From: Panopea generosa | Taxonomy: Eukaryota; Mollusca; Bivalvia; Adapedonta; Hiatellidae | Direction of reading: 5' to 3' | Assembly: GCA_029582155.1 (NCBI GenBank) | Contig: CM055896.1 | Span: 27,390,184-27,454,183, forward strand | Length of the DNA stretch: 64,000 nt | In this document: positions 12,235 to 24,084 of the stretch, one piece after another | Position numbering within the stretch: position 1 is the stretch's first letter | Layout: the number at the start of each line of letters is the position of its first letter | Made by a program: the position numbers and the translations under genes | The notes under the pieces: model-generated | The model's input: only the letters and a program-made list of their open reading frames with translations | Told to the model about the DNA's origin: nothing | Databases searched by the model: none

Positions 12235-14902
12235 CTGAATGTAAACAGTAAATCAAACAAAAGCATTAAAAACATTAAAGCAATGTGTATGTCACTGGTG
12301 TTAGACATTCATAGTCTTGTTTGTTGTGCAGCATCGTGGAGACTCAGAGCTTGTAAGTTTTATACTGAAACTAGTTCCGATTGGTTGGCTTGATTTATAT
12401 ATTAATTGTAAAATTATTCATTGAAATATTCAGATCTTGTAACTACAGCAAATGCTTCCAACGTACAAATAAAGCATTTCATCAAGTAATCAGTATATTG
12501 AAAAAGAGCGGGTCTTGTTTTAACATATTGACGCCACATATTGCTATTGGTTAAGCGCATAAATACGTTGATCTGTGAGTCAGGTACTTTAATTTCTGAT
12601 GGTAGTTTACTTCCATTTTTAGATTGCATGTACAGATTAGAAGTTATATGGAATTTTCTTACCAGCTTAGATCTAAGCGACTGTATTGGCTGAGAAATTA
12701 GGACAACATGTACTTGGCAAATATGTTATGATCAACCGGCGTTATGGTTTAATTCTGTTATAACTGTTCATTTCATAAACATTGCTTATAGACATTACGT
12801 CATAATAAAAAGTATGAAGATGACGGTGACAAACAGACATTCAAATGTATTCGTGTCTTAAACATTATATTTCAAAATATATACAAAATAATATATAGAA
12901 GAGTGATATACCTGTGTGCCGATTGTGGTTTTCAGTTTGTGTTTCTGTTTCATCAATCTTATGAGAAGTTTTCTAAATGTACACTACACAGTTTTGACAG
13001 GTATTTTGGTCGCACTCTCAAAAGTGTAGGACCGTTTTAATATAAAGTGACTGAACATTGTTGACATGCATAGATCACATAGAAAGCAAAACCAATTAAT
13101 GTGAACAATATTTTCAAGATGGGCAATATTACAATTGGTGACATTTATTGCGTGTAGATAATCTGGAATCAGAGGCATCAAAGTGTTGACTCTAAAGCTC
13201 GGACTCAAAATAAAAAATATGAAATGTTATGAATTTGAATTAAAACAATTTTACAAGAATGAACAGCATGTTCCTAATTAAACAATCAATTTCAATGATA
13301 CATTATTAGAAAATATAACAAATAACTTTTATCACTTAATATATTACAATATATCAGTATTACAAAATCGGCCCATACCGGTGTTAGTAAACATGGCTTT
13401 GGATGAGCCGTCATGAGTGTAAATGCTGTTGAAGGACAGACATGACGTTGGCTTACTGAAATGAAACACACAGTTCACTAAGTTAAGTTTAAGCCGCTTC
13501 AACATGTTTTTAAATATTACGTGTCGTCAATATGAATAATATAATTTTATTCGAACTAAAGTTGTTGTGGAATTATAACAAGATATGTCGGTCCTCCGTG
13601 GCAGAATGATCTTAGACGCCGTCTCAAGGTCACGTACCTCTCACCACTAAGGTCGTAGTTCGATTCCGCCTCGCTCCAAAAACGTTATGTGAGAAAGTTT
13701 GCTAGAGTTTTGTAGAAGGACGATGGCTCTACTTAGATTCGTTATTAGGTCTTCATCCACTAATAAAACTGGATATGCCATATATAATCTGAAAATGTGT
13801 TGAAAATATCGTTAAATCCAGTATATATATAAGATATGAAGTATCATACATTGTTATTTTAGGTTTTGTTATTTTACAACATAACACCCAGTCTTATACA
13901 TAAATAAGAGAATGGCGTATCTAATGTTGAGAACTTAAGGTTAGACACTTTTGCCTCTAATCTTATATGATTTATATGCCGCGCACTTTATAATACAGTG
14001 TGTGTGCATATAACAATAAAATATGTTTAATCTTAGTTTTATATATCCATTACTTTAATTCTAACTCACATTACTGGCCACCATACATAGCCAATAGTGT
14101 TATTACCTCTCTGTCACACCAGCAATCTCAGCAAAGTAAGCCGTCCCGTTTAATTTGGTAAATTTGGTTACGGCATTAATCAGAATGTCAAAGTCTGGCA
14201 CACCCGACGGTGTGAAGTAAACCTCATACAGGACCTTTCCTGCGAACTGTAAAATAGACGGATATTTAGGAATAGTACCACCATTGGAAAAAGGAAGTGC
14301 TTCCGTGGGGTAGTCGCATAATGGCGATTATAAATAATCCTCGTTTCTTCTTTTTTAAAAATGTATTTTCCTTATTTAAGCGCTCATTTTTTTTATATTT
14401 GAATGACATTATGGATGAATTTTAATTGTGAGTTTAGAAAAAATGATGCTTGGAAATTGGGGTATGAATACATGATTTCGGAAGTCTACTTTCACTTTGT
14501 CAACAGTGTACACACTGAGCAGAAAAAAAATCATTTATATGACACATGACCCAAACTATTCTCACCTGATTCATAATGTGATAGTGCAGAGGTTGACACC
14601 CAGTAAAGTGTAAGTTTCACTTCTTTCATTTGGGTCTCTCTACGAATAACAAGCCTTCAAGCTTTTATTATTTACTATAGAATAAAGAACAAAAATCAAT
14701 GGTAGGTTTACACCTGTAATAGATTGCTCTTGTCTTGTCTTGCCTTTACGCGACATCTAACATACTATATTAACATACTATATTAATAAGGATGGTGATG
14801 ATATCCATACTGATATTGATAATAACGATGATCATGACAATGACGATATTAAGAATGGTATTACATATAATAAAAGTAATAATAATGATTATAATAATAA
14901 TG

Positions 14903-14948
<46 letters not shown>

Positions 14949-15746
14949 TAATGATATTAATAATAATAATAATGATATTAATAATAATAATCGTGTTAAA
15001 CATACCTATTATACAATAGACGGAGCTTCAGTGCTAAACTACAGCTTCAAGGTGAAATTTTTTCGCAGTGGCATATTTAAACATGATTTTTTACGCAACA
15101 CAAAATATGAATAATGTTATGTATTACATAAATAACAATTCAAAAAGATTTAGTTTGAATTCACTATTTGCTGTGCTATTTCGATATAAATTACCAGATA
15201 TATTAAGGGAATGCACTCGATAATGATGTCCATAATGTCCGAGTTTACTTCACAATCATTCTTAATAAAGTAATATATAATTCTTATTAAACTAACTATA
15301 CGTATATTAGGCTGAAATATAAGAAAGACAGAGGAAATAAAAAAACAAACTAGTAAATGTAAAGTTCTACCTACTTTTTGTCATTTTGTGATTTGAGGTC
15401 CTGATTGTATGTTGACCAAAGAGCCTTAAAAACTGCTTTTGATCTCGCAGAAGATGATAATAATCACGTGAGCACGTAACAACTTATCCAATATAAAAGC
15501 TTTGACAAGGGTCTAGAAGTAAGAAATAACGTCACTTATAATAATGATGATGATGATTATGATGATGATGGTGGTGGTAATGATGATGAAGATGATGATG
15601 ATAATAATAATAATAATAGTAATAATAATAATAATGATAATAATAATAATAATAATGATAATAATAAAATTAGTATTGGTTTAGACATATATTTCTTATC
15701 TAATCACATGCCTCGGGTTGAATGAAGGTTCATTCACCTGGCACAA

Positions 15747-15781
<35 letters not shown>

Positions 15782-18700
15782 TATACAAATTTGCACACCG
15801 GCAGGGTTCTTTAGTGGTCAATGAACCGATAAATCACCAACGATACACATGCGTCCTCCACATGCGGTTAGCTTTGTTGATTTTAAGTTGAGGTATAGCA
15901 CACAGTGTCAATCAACTTTGATATCTTTGTCATTTTACATAAAATAAAAACATAAATCATACTATCAGTAAAAAGTTTTAGTTAGTTTAATGAAGCCACA
16001 TGTAAACTCCATTTGGGAAACAAACTGAAAAATAGTTTTTATTTGATAAGCCCAGTTCATTCCCCTGTATTTAATGTTATTATCCGTATCACGTTTTAGT
16101 AATTTATATATATATATATATATATATATAGGAATATTTGCTGTTTTTATAAGTTTTATCCAGTATTTTAGCATAATATTTTTTCTTGATAAAGACAATA
16201 GATATCGACCAAGTTCCCCATACAGGCCATCAAGGTTTGAAGATTTTTTACGTTTAAAACTGTTCTTAAAATTTTAAAATGATTTAGTTCTATGTCTTTT
16301 TATTCATAATGTCCACACACCTCAGCACTTAGTATAATACTGAACCAACAAGATTATCAAAAAACTTACACTTATCGAATGATGTGAGTTATATTTGGTT
16401 AAAAAAAATAGATTATGAAGCGCAATAATTATATATATATATAAATTACTAAAACGTGATGCGGATAAAAACATCAAAAACAGGGGAATGAAATGGGCTT
16501 ATCAAATAAAAACTATATTTGATAAAATAGTGATGCCGTACATCTTGCAAAACCAATTTGATACTGATACTTTTAATATCAAACTTATCATAACGCGAAC
16601 TATCGATATTTAAAAACAGAGTTTGTTTTCTAATACCAATAACTCCATTTAATTAGAACATTATAGTAAATATAAACAAATTTGTACTGGAAAATATATC
16701 AACTGTATTTTTAATAAAAAGTATAAAATCGCTTCAACTAAATTTCGACTTTCATCACATAATCTTGCCATTTTTGTTTGGGCTATAAACATGCAAGTGC
16801 TGTTTTATGCCGAATAAAATTATTATATATAGTATTATTATTTGATTACATAATTGTAAATAATTGTTTAGTCATGTGTGAACGATAACCACGCACACAC
16901 ACGCACATAATAACGTATCCAAAATAAAAGCTGTGACAAATCAAGAAGTAAATAAAACAATATATATATAATAAAAAAATCCAATATTATTTAAAAAAAT
17001 AAAATCATGATAATACATCTAAATGTTTTATTACTTTTAAAATTGTAGGTTTGTTTTCGTGTTGTGAAATTAACAATGCTGAACTTAAGTTCTATCTGCA
17101 TTTTATACTAAATCTTTCTCAGATCAGAAATGCATCTAGCACCGTTCTTAAATAGAAAACTATGTGATATATCAGTGACTGGAGAGTTCACTGGATATAT
17201 ATTTTTTTGTAATGTGCAACACAATGTGGCACTAATGCTAAATATATCCCGACATTCATTGCCTGCAAATTGGGAATGTAATTATCTTGTCTTTTATTTC
17301 ATCGGACTAATAACAGTTAACTTTAAATACGTCACAGGAAGGGATTGGAACTAGGATCGACTCTCCTATCATGTGTATCCCACACACCAAGCTGTTTTAT
17401 CAGTTCATTTGCTATTTTATAGGAAAGACGTGTGTTTATTTTTCATGCAATTTGTGTTGAATAAAATTACACTATTATTTTTTTCACAATATATACAATT
17501 ATATAAGAATATAATATTACTGTCAAACTAGTATTAAATTCATTGAACAAGATTCGCATCTAGTGAAAGATATTTAAAATGTAAACAAATACCTTTCAAC
17601 GAGATCTTATTTGAAGTGAACACAAAAAATGTACTATTCTATTGTATGAATTAAATCAAGTACTTAAATATCTTTATATAAATCATCGATTGAATGAAAT
17701 AAAACGGTTGCGTCTTGGTTATTATAGCGACTGATAGCAGTCTTGACTTGGTTATTCAGATGTTTAGATGATTTTCAATTCATGGATTTCTTAGTTTTTA
17801 TTACATTCAATGTAACAATGTGCTGGCAATCATAACAAAATGAAATTCTACTTTTACATCTATAACCACTGGATAAGAAGACTTTCGATTTTTTTTAAGA
17901 TATTGAATATACAAGATTTCACCTAATGGAATGATAAGCTAGCAGACCTTTGAACAGTTCTATGGACAGCAGCTATGGATGCGATTCTTGGATTATCAGG
18001 CCATGTGAGGTAGGAAGTATCATGACAATCTTCAATAAATAATTGCACATTCTATTACACAAAACTTGACGTATGACTTCTTAGCAAATGCATTCAGTAT
18101 TTAATAAAATGCGCTATGCATAATCGGACATGCTTACTGTACCCATTCATCTTTTGAAACGTGAACATGTTCTAGAGTGTATACCTTATTTAGCACTGCT
18201 GACTAACAATTGATTGATTGATTGATTGATTGATTGAACATTTAGCGTCATTTGTATGCCATCCTTACAGACGACCAGTTAACGTAACAACTGTTTTCTG
18301 GGATCCGGAAAGTTAACCAATCCTCGAACACACCAATTCTCCGCAAGTAACTGGTAACTTTCCCACTTGGATCAGCGGTGAGAGACGAATGATAATGAGA
18401 CACAATGTTGTATATCAATCATCATGTAACACACAAAAATGCACACTGCCGCGCGAGCATGTACTCACTTTTTTCTACTTTTTTAAGAAAAACAACGAAA
18501 TATGAAAATTAGGTATAAATCAGATGGTAACGAACCTTAAATGCTTCATATATAAATTTAGAAATATTTAGAAGTAGTTTTCGTCCATTCGTGGATAATA
18601 AATTTACAAATTTATTAAACGTAGGCCATGCGTTCCGTGAAATATATTTACGACGTAAATCGTAGTATCTTGGACATATCAGTAAAAAATGGTATTCGGA

Positions 18701-21700
18701 CTCTTTAGTATTGTTCGTACATATTTGGCAAATTCTATTCTGTCTTTCGACACCAGTATATCTTCCGGATTCAATAGCAAGATTATGTGAACTTAATCTA
18801 AAACAGCTCAATTGTTTTCGTTTGGTATCATCTGTAATTAAAGATAGATATTTCTCATATAGAAAATCAGTTTTAGATTTACAGTAATAATTTAGTTTTT
18901 GGCATTGCATGAATAATTCCTCTCCAAAATTGGATGTATTGATCTCGCAGTCGTTGTTTAATAATTGGCAAATAATTGACATTTCTATTAAAATTATCCC
19001 AAATATAACTTTAATCCAAATCGTCTAATATTGTTTTAATTGTTTGAGCCCAGCTTTGTTTTTGTTGTTGTTTGTTCATATTTATGTATTGTTCCATGAA
19101 AACTTGATGGATAAGAGAACCAGGATTGCTTTTGATTTTTATCCAAAATTTAATCACTCGTTCTTCACAAATAATCGATAACGGATATCTGCCTAGATCA
19201 CCTAGTACAGCAAGAGTAGGTGTTTGAGTTTTAACTCCTAAAATACGCATACAGAATTATTTATGTATTTTATCGATATCTTTGTAGCCATACGCTCCCC
19301 ATATCTCTGAACTGTATAAGAGAATAGGGTCTATCATTGTAACAAAAAGTAATAATTTTGTTTTAATATCGAGTTTAATTCTTGTGAACAATGATAATAA
19401 ATTATTCATAGCTCTTAGAGCTCGATCTGCTAGAGCTTTTGGAATTATTTTCATATTACCGTTATTCATAAATTTGGCTCCTAAGCAGCAGAAATTGTCT
19501 ACAATATCCAATTTTTCACCATTAATGAGCCATTTTAGGTTATGAACAAGTCTGTTTTCATAAATATAAACTTTAGTTTTATTGATATTAATTTTTAATC
19601 CCCATTTAAATGAGTATTCAAATAGATTATTTAGTTGCAATTGTAGACTGTTGGGATCAGTAGTAATCAAAACAATATCATCTGCAAATAATAATAAGTA
19701 TATAACACAAGTGATTAATATCCGATTCAGTCAGATTATCTATATTAAAAGAATTGTTTACATCATTAACAAAAAAACAATGAACAGAAGAGGAAAGAGT
19801 GGCTCCCCCTGCTTCAATCCTAGCGTGACATCGAAAACATCAGATAAATTAGAAGATAATTTTATGCAAGACGTAACTCGTGAGTAAAGTGATTTGATAA
19901 TTGTAATCATTTTACAGCTTACACCGTTTTCAACCAATTTAATCCATAGCGCGTCTCTTATAACCGTACCAAATGCCTTTTCGTAGTCAATAAAAGCACA
20001 ATAAAGTTTAGATTTTTTTGACAATATATTTTGTATGATACAATGTAATATGAAAATGCAATCAGTTGTACTTTTTTTTATCTCTGAAACCAAATTGTGA
20101 ATCATTAAGTATATGTTCTGTTTCACACCTAGTATTAAGTATGTTTCTTATACACAGTAAACATATTTTAGCAAGGGAATTTATTAATGTAATCCCTCTA
20201 TAATTCGCTGTATTTAATTTGTCACCTTTTTTATGTTAATGGACTATTATGCCTTTTGCCCACGCTTCTGGATAAACACCGTCATTATAGATTTTATTAA
20301 ATATTTTAACAATATAGGTGTTATAAGTTTTCGCGTCTATGAAAAAATCTGCTAAAACTTCGTCACATCCGGGTGATTTATTTCGAGATAATGATGATAT
20401 CACCTGACTTATTTCTGACTCCTCAAAGTTTTTATCTAAACAATTTTACATTGACCTGTTGTCTATTAACATGTTCATCATTTATATTTATGGGATGATT
20501 GTTATCATCAATATTGTTATGATCATTCATATTATCAAAGTTTAGGTTAACATGAGGTGTATTCTAGATATCTGTAAAGTGCTGTACAAATTCCTCCATA
20601 TTTGAGCTATTTGATAACCCCTGTTTATTACGTTTATTAAAGTTGTTAATTTTTTTCCAGAATTTTCTTGGACATTTTTTACTAAATTTAGCTAGGTTCA
20701 TTTTTTCTTTCAAATAAAACGCATATTTAGCCTTTCTTTTAGTTTTAGCAAAAGCAGATTTCCTTTCAAGAAAATGCTTCGTGTTCTCTTCAGTTTGATT
20801 TCTTTGAAAAAATTCTTTTGGAGTTAAGAAATGTCGTTTTAGCTTTCCTACAATTTTCGTTCAACCATTCGGCCTTCATTTTCTTACATTTTACATTTCC
20901 TTTATTTAAGGATTTTCCAAATAATTTGAAAGATGTATCGTATATTATATTTGTAAAGTTTATTATACTGTCATTTATTGAATCTTTATTTTCAGTCATG
21001 TTGTCAGTTGCATTGCCCCTAGGCGGATAACTAAGGAATATTTTATAGCTAACCATATACACGCATTGCCCTTTCAGGGAATGGAGAAGGGGGGGGGGGG
21101 GGGGGGGGGGGGTTAAGACAACTTAAAGAACGTTGAAAACGTCCTATTGTTTGATACATTGCCTACATAAATATAAAGTGATGAGAAACAAAGCGATGTT
21201 TAAATTTTGTTATCCGGTTTATTATAAAAAAAAAATAATTGTTTGATATTATTTCAAAATACAAATATTCTGAATGAATAAAGCTAAATCTCATTTAAGT
21301 ACACAATTTTATTCTCTGTTAATTTGAAAATCAATTTAACAAGTATTGCAAACTGATGCATCAGTACTTTACATCAATGATTGAATAATAACTTGTTCAT
21401 TCAAAGGTGTCAATAAAAATAATACCAATTAATACTAATTCAAAGTTGAAATAGATTAAGCGCAGTTCCAATGACTTGTATGCACATACCCCTGTAAAAT
21501 ATCAAAAAGTGAAATAACCTTTTCTGAATTATGATTGAAAATTTAATAAGTGTACCAGACCATAAACACGATATAAGCACGTACATTCACACACCACGTT
21601 TGTTCAAATTACTTAGTATTTTATACGATATTTTTGCTATGAAAAGCCGAGCAAATAATGCATTTTCAAAACAAATTGGAAGCAATTAATAATTTTGTCA

Positions 21701-22939
21701 TCAAAATAATTCTTATACCATATTAAAATTATAGAAAAACATACATTTTGAGTATAACAGGGACTAAGTGATTAAAAAATAGGAAAGTTGACAAAATTGT
21801 TCCCAAAAAAAAACACAGAATGTTAAGAATAAAAGATTTTCAACATACTTTAAACAGGAACTATGGCTTTATATCATCAACTTAAAACTTAATTGGAAGC
21901 AAGAAATATTAAGATAGATAAATGAAACTTACATCGATTGAAATACTTTTGAATGTAGTTTTATAATATATCAGGGACTAAGCTTTTGAAATATACTTTA
22001 CTTACTTTATTTACTATTTTTTAACAAGGTCCTATATAATGACATATAAAACCCCAGCCAGTGATATTGTACTGACACCGGACGGACCAGACCTAGAACA
22101 ATCATCTAGATGCTGAACGCCAAGCGAGGGAACTTCTAGTACTGCTTTTTAAGTCTTTGGCATGACCCGGCCGGAGATCAAACCCACAATTTCCGGCTGC
22201 GGTGTGGACGTTCTATCCCAAGTCCACGTTGCAAAGATTCTAGCCATACTGTATTAATATACTTTTGCCGTCACCACATGCATTAACCTTTGGGCGCAAA
22301 ACATTACTTACATGTTGCCGTGCCGTATTACCCATTCTCTTATTTGGAATAATAATGAATATTCATATCAAATCAATTATGAATATGTATTAAACATTAA
22401 AACGTCGTCCCATATATCACATTGGAAAACGTGATAGCATATATTTGAAAGTGATGTAGCAAAATTGTATTTAACGGCAAAAAGTATATGGTGACGGCGC
22501 CAGTGTGCTTCTCCGTTCTCCGCTAATCTAATTCTCATCACAGGTGAAACTGATTTTTAATTTTCTTTCTTAATAGCGAGACAGTGTTTAGGTCTTTTTA
22601 TAGGGGTGTGGATTTATTAACAAGAATAGCTGGGATTACGTAGTTTTGTCTTGCCAGTAAACATTTAATGTGCTTCATTATTTGCCACCATTCAATTATC
22701 TTATAATCCTTTACAAGTAGAACATTGATTACTGTTTAAATGTACATAAAGCCAAGACATAAAAGTATAAATATACGTACCGTTTTGTCAAATTCAACCA
22801 GAGAAATAGGTTTGGGTATTTTCACAGATCGGATATTTGTAGAGCTTCCACATAATGGACACGGCCTGTCACTTCTTCTGGCACTTGAAATCAACAATAG
22901 GGATGCAATTACAGCGACCACAGACGTAACCCGCATCAT
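11990..22939 (-). CDS. Lipocalin-like secreted protein, four coding exons
   Basis: Join of 22939-22781, 14246-14107, 13455-13379 and 12234-11990 gives 621 nt: 206 aa plus stop. Intron phases 0, 2 and 1 agree at every junction, with donors GTACGT, GTAATA and GTATGG and AG acceptors. The start gives a signal peptide (MMRVTSVVAVIASLLLISSA), then a CPLC pair. Residues about 54-63 (FAGKVLYEVY) sit where lipocalins carry the GxWYE box, although the Trp is absent. The last exon has SCPEKYVWFFRC, RERTKTIPWEAV and KTGMKF, which fit the final strands and RTxxLP-helix region of apolipoprotein-D-type lipocalins. One N-glycosylation sequon (NGT) lies in exon 2. Length is normal for the family. A secreted carrier of small hydrophobic ligands is the family-based inference. 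Family assignment is moderate; the gene model is strong. Intron 1 (8.5 kb) is full of transposable elements. Confidence 0.72.
12257..13378. other. Intron 3 of the lipocalin-like gene
   Basis: Runs from the exon 3 donor to the exon 4 acceptor (12235-13378). It is AT-rich. I see no further exon that keeps the phase and nothing else recognisable. Confidence 0.6.
13379..13455 (-). CDS. Lipocalin-like gene, exon 3
   Basis: 77 nt between TTTCATTTCAG and CG|GTATGG, reading SKPTSCLSFNSIYTHDGSSK and onward. The phase matches both neighbours, with one Cys that could pair with a Cys of exon 4. Confidence 0.7.
13589..13830 (+). mobile_element. tRNA-derived SINE
   Basis: The head is tRNA-like: box A-like GTGGCAGAATGAT (about 13598-13610) and box B GTAGTTCGATTCC (about 13655-13667). 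A tRNA-unrelated body then ends in AT-rich sequence. It lies in the lipocalin-like gene's intron 2. The spacing between boxes is too long and the stem pairing too poor for a functional tRNA. Confidence 0.6.
14107..14246 (-). CDS. Lipocalin-like gene, exon 2
   Basis: 140 nt, reading FAGKVLYEVYFTPSGVPDFD at its start. The acceptor is TTTTACAG and the donor AG|GTAATA. It opens in phase 0 and leaves two bases of a Ser codon for exon 3. Confidence 0.75.
14868..14990 (+). repeat. (AAT)n-type microsatellite
   Basis: Runs of ATA/AAT/GAT triplets. The Ile/Met-rich open frames on both strands are repeat artefacts. Confidence 0.9.
15537..15665 (+). repeat. (GAT)n/(AAT)n compound microsatellite
   Basis: GAT/GGT triplets pass into AAT triplets. 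There is no gene here. An (AT)n tract follows at about 15747-15777. Confidence 0.9.
15965..16200 (-). mobile_element. LINE ORF2 C-terminal fragment (minus arm of an inverted pair)
   Basis: The minus strand reads YWIKLIKTANIP, an (AT)n-coded IYIYIY stretch, then MNWAYQIKTIFQF. This matches the NWAxxIKxIL block found C-terminal to RT in the LINE at 18.5-21 kb. The sequence at about 16036-16131 is an inverted copy of 16432-16515. Confidence 0.6.
16430..16790 (+). mobile_element. LINE ORF2 C-terminal fragment (plus arm)
   Basis: One plus frame from 16488 to about 16790 reads MKWAYQIKTIFDKIVMPYIL and continues to FRLSSHNLAI, with two in-frame stops. FRLSSHNLAI is identical to the block in the LINE at 18509-18982, so this is a 3' piece of the same family. 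Confidence 0.7.
16800..18200. other. AT-rich intron DNA
   Basis: Part of intron 1 of the lipocalin-like gene. I see no exon or named repeat apart from short AT tracts. Confidence 0.5.
18205..18440 (-). mobile_element. SINE copy with (TTGA)n tail
   Basis: The block CAGCGGTGAGAGACGAATG...AATGAGACACAATG (about 18373-18405) recurs almost exactly at 42917-42953, inside a tRNA-derived SINE on the minus strand. The left end carries (TTGA)7-8 at about 18210-18238, the expected 3' tail of a minus-strand SINE. The tRNA-like head is not recognised here, so the copy is probably 5' truncated. Confidence 0.55.
18509..21062 (-). mobile_element. 5'-truncated LINE, RT and C-terminal domain
   Basis: Reading down from 21062: EN-RT linker with AEWLNENCRKAK, then RT with SLSRNKSPGCDEVLADFF (about 20390-20340) and KGDKLNTANYRGITLINSLA (about 20240-20180). 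CAFIDYEKAFGTV (about 20006-19968) and LGLKQGEPLFPLLF follow. An in-frame FADDIVLITTDP (about 19700-19665) keeps the catalytic Asp pair. Next come INKTKVYIY, LLYSSEIWG, WAQTIKTILDDLD and, at 18982-18509, FRLSSHNLAIESGR and the knuckle RICQICTNNTKESEYHFLLI. It is broken by several stops and frameshifts. The endonuclease is missing. It sits in intron 1 of the lipocalin-like gene, in the same orientation. Confidence 0.85.
21089..21112 (+). repeat. Poly-G tract of 24
   Basis: An uninterrupted run of 24 G, about 27 bp beyond the last LINE coding sequence. It could form a G-quadruplex. Such runs are error-prone in sequencing, so the true length is uncertain. Confidence 0.85.
21115..22020. other. AT-rich intron DNA
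   Basis: Part of intron 1 of the lipocalin-like gene. No gene seen. Confidence 0.5.
22030..22245 (-). mobile_element. tRNA-derived SINE (family with GGCCGGGTCATGCC body)
   Basis: The minus strand has a tRNA-like head with box B GTGGGTTTGATCTCC (about 22187-22173), then CCGGCCGGGTCATGCC and a body containing TCCCTCGCTTGGCGTTCAGC. The same order occurs at 23835-23965, so these are two copies of one SINE family. Confidence 0.65.
22781..22939 (-). CDS. Lipocalin-like gene, exon 1 (signal peptide)
   Basis: 53 codons, phase-0 end. Two consecutive ATGs open it (22939 and 22936). A hydrophobic core VVAVIASLLLI is followed by a small-residue cleavage region. The donor is ACG|GTACGT. Confidence 0.75.
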
Positions 22940-23379
22940 GTTTTAAAGCGGAAACTTGCGAATGTCAGTTGATTATTATTTTACGTTTGAAGTGAATCCA
23001 CTCATTGAATCAAAGTAACGGATTAAATTATAAAATGTTTAAAATTTAAATTTTAAACTAACTTCGAAAAGAGGGTCATTCAGAAATAAATATAGTATTA
23101 AAATAATCCCAAATATGTCCCATTTTCTACATTGCTCATATTTTTTTAAAAAATGAGGGTTTATCTCATTCAAACATATTTATATATGTTATCCTGTTTT
23201 ACGAACGAATCTGAGCAGGACCACTGTTCTTCCATAACATTGCTATGTTCGAACGCACGCACATTATATATATATATAAATTCTATTTTTTGTATCTTTC
23301 CTACTTTATATCAATTAATGGAGAGGAGTGACATATTTCTTTAAACCTGACCACGTACAATTTCGGAAATATTTTTCTG

Positions 23380-23480
23380 TCATTTTCAAGATTCGAACTC
23401 ACTCACAGCGCCTAGCACGTTAATGACGACGTCTCTCCCGACTGCGCCACCGCAACAACATATAAACATATATTGGCGTC
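23380..23480 (-). mobile_element. tRNA-derived SINE head (minus arm of inverted pair)
   Basis: The minus strand reads GCGGTGGCGCAGTCGGGAGA (box A type) and, about 45 nt on, GAGTTCGAATCTTGA (box B). The block GAGACGTCGTCATTAA is repeated in opposite orientation at 23546-23561. Confidence 0.6.
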
Positions 23481-23487
23481 GCCATTA

Positions 23488-23488
<1 letters not shown>

Positions 23489-23534
<46 letters not shown>
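23489..23534 (+). repeat. (AC)n microsatellite
   Basis: An uninterrupted CA run then (TA)n, lying between two inverted SINE heads. Confidence 0.95.
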
Positions 23535-23535
<1 letters not shown>

Positions 23536-23645
23536 GCAGTTGGTAGAGACGTCGTCATTAATGTGCTAGGCACTGGTGCCGTAGTGGCTGCGGGTTCGAA
23601 TCTTGAAGGTTTATATATAAATATATTAAACGTTAATATACTGAA
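23536..23645 (+). mobile_element. tRNA-derived SINE head (plus arm of inverted pair)
   Basis: GTTGGTAGAGACGTCGTCAT then CTGCGGGTTCGAATCTTGAA (box B), inverted relative to 23380-23480. Confidence 0.55.
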
Positions 23646-23769
23646 ATGTCTCTATAAGACATAGTTCTCAATGGTTGGTTTGAGGCACTTTCTCAATCTG
23701 TCACCCCTGAAGTCGTGTGTTCAAGTTGGCCAGTTACGGACGATAATCAACTTAGATGTATGTGTCGCA

Positions 23770-23965
23770 ATTATGTCAATGTAACAGTGGGTCACTTAAG
23801 AAATGTCGGGGAAACTAATCTATGTTGTAGAACTATCCACTAAATGCAAATCACCAAGCGAGGGAACTGTTTTCATGTCTTTAGTACGACCCGGCCGGGG
23901 ACTGAACCCACCATCTTCCACATGCTAGGCGGACGCTCTACCCATAGACCACCGCTGCGGTTTTA
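23770..23965 (-). mobile_element. tRNA-derived SINE
   Basis: The minus strand starts GCAGCGGTGGTCTATGGGTA (box A region, about 23962-23943). Box B is GTGGGTTCAGTCCCCGGCCG. The body contains CCTCGCTTGGTGATTTGC, the same family as 22030-22245. It is not a functional tRNA: stems do not pair convincingly. Confidence 0.65.
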
Positions 23966-24084
23966 GGAAAGTAAAGTTTAATACTGGCGTAGATGTGGTT
24001 CATATCTATACTATTAGCGTGCGTGCGTGTAACATTTTAATATGATAGTCCGGCAAATAAGCCGGATATTTTCACTGAACCTTG

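Noticed and set aside
12984..13208. An additional lipocalin-gene exon
   Set aside because: No acceptor/donor pair with compatible phase. The direct join of 13379 to 12234 already keeps the frame.
14770..15019. Ile-rich ORFs on both strands
   Set aside because: Encoded by AAT/GAT triplet runs.
23820..23965. A functional tRNA gene
   Set aside because: Boxes A and B are present but stems do not pair properly, and the same body occurs in another copy, so it is a SINE.
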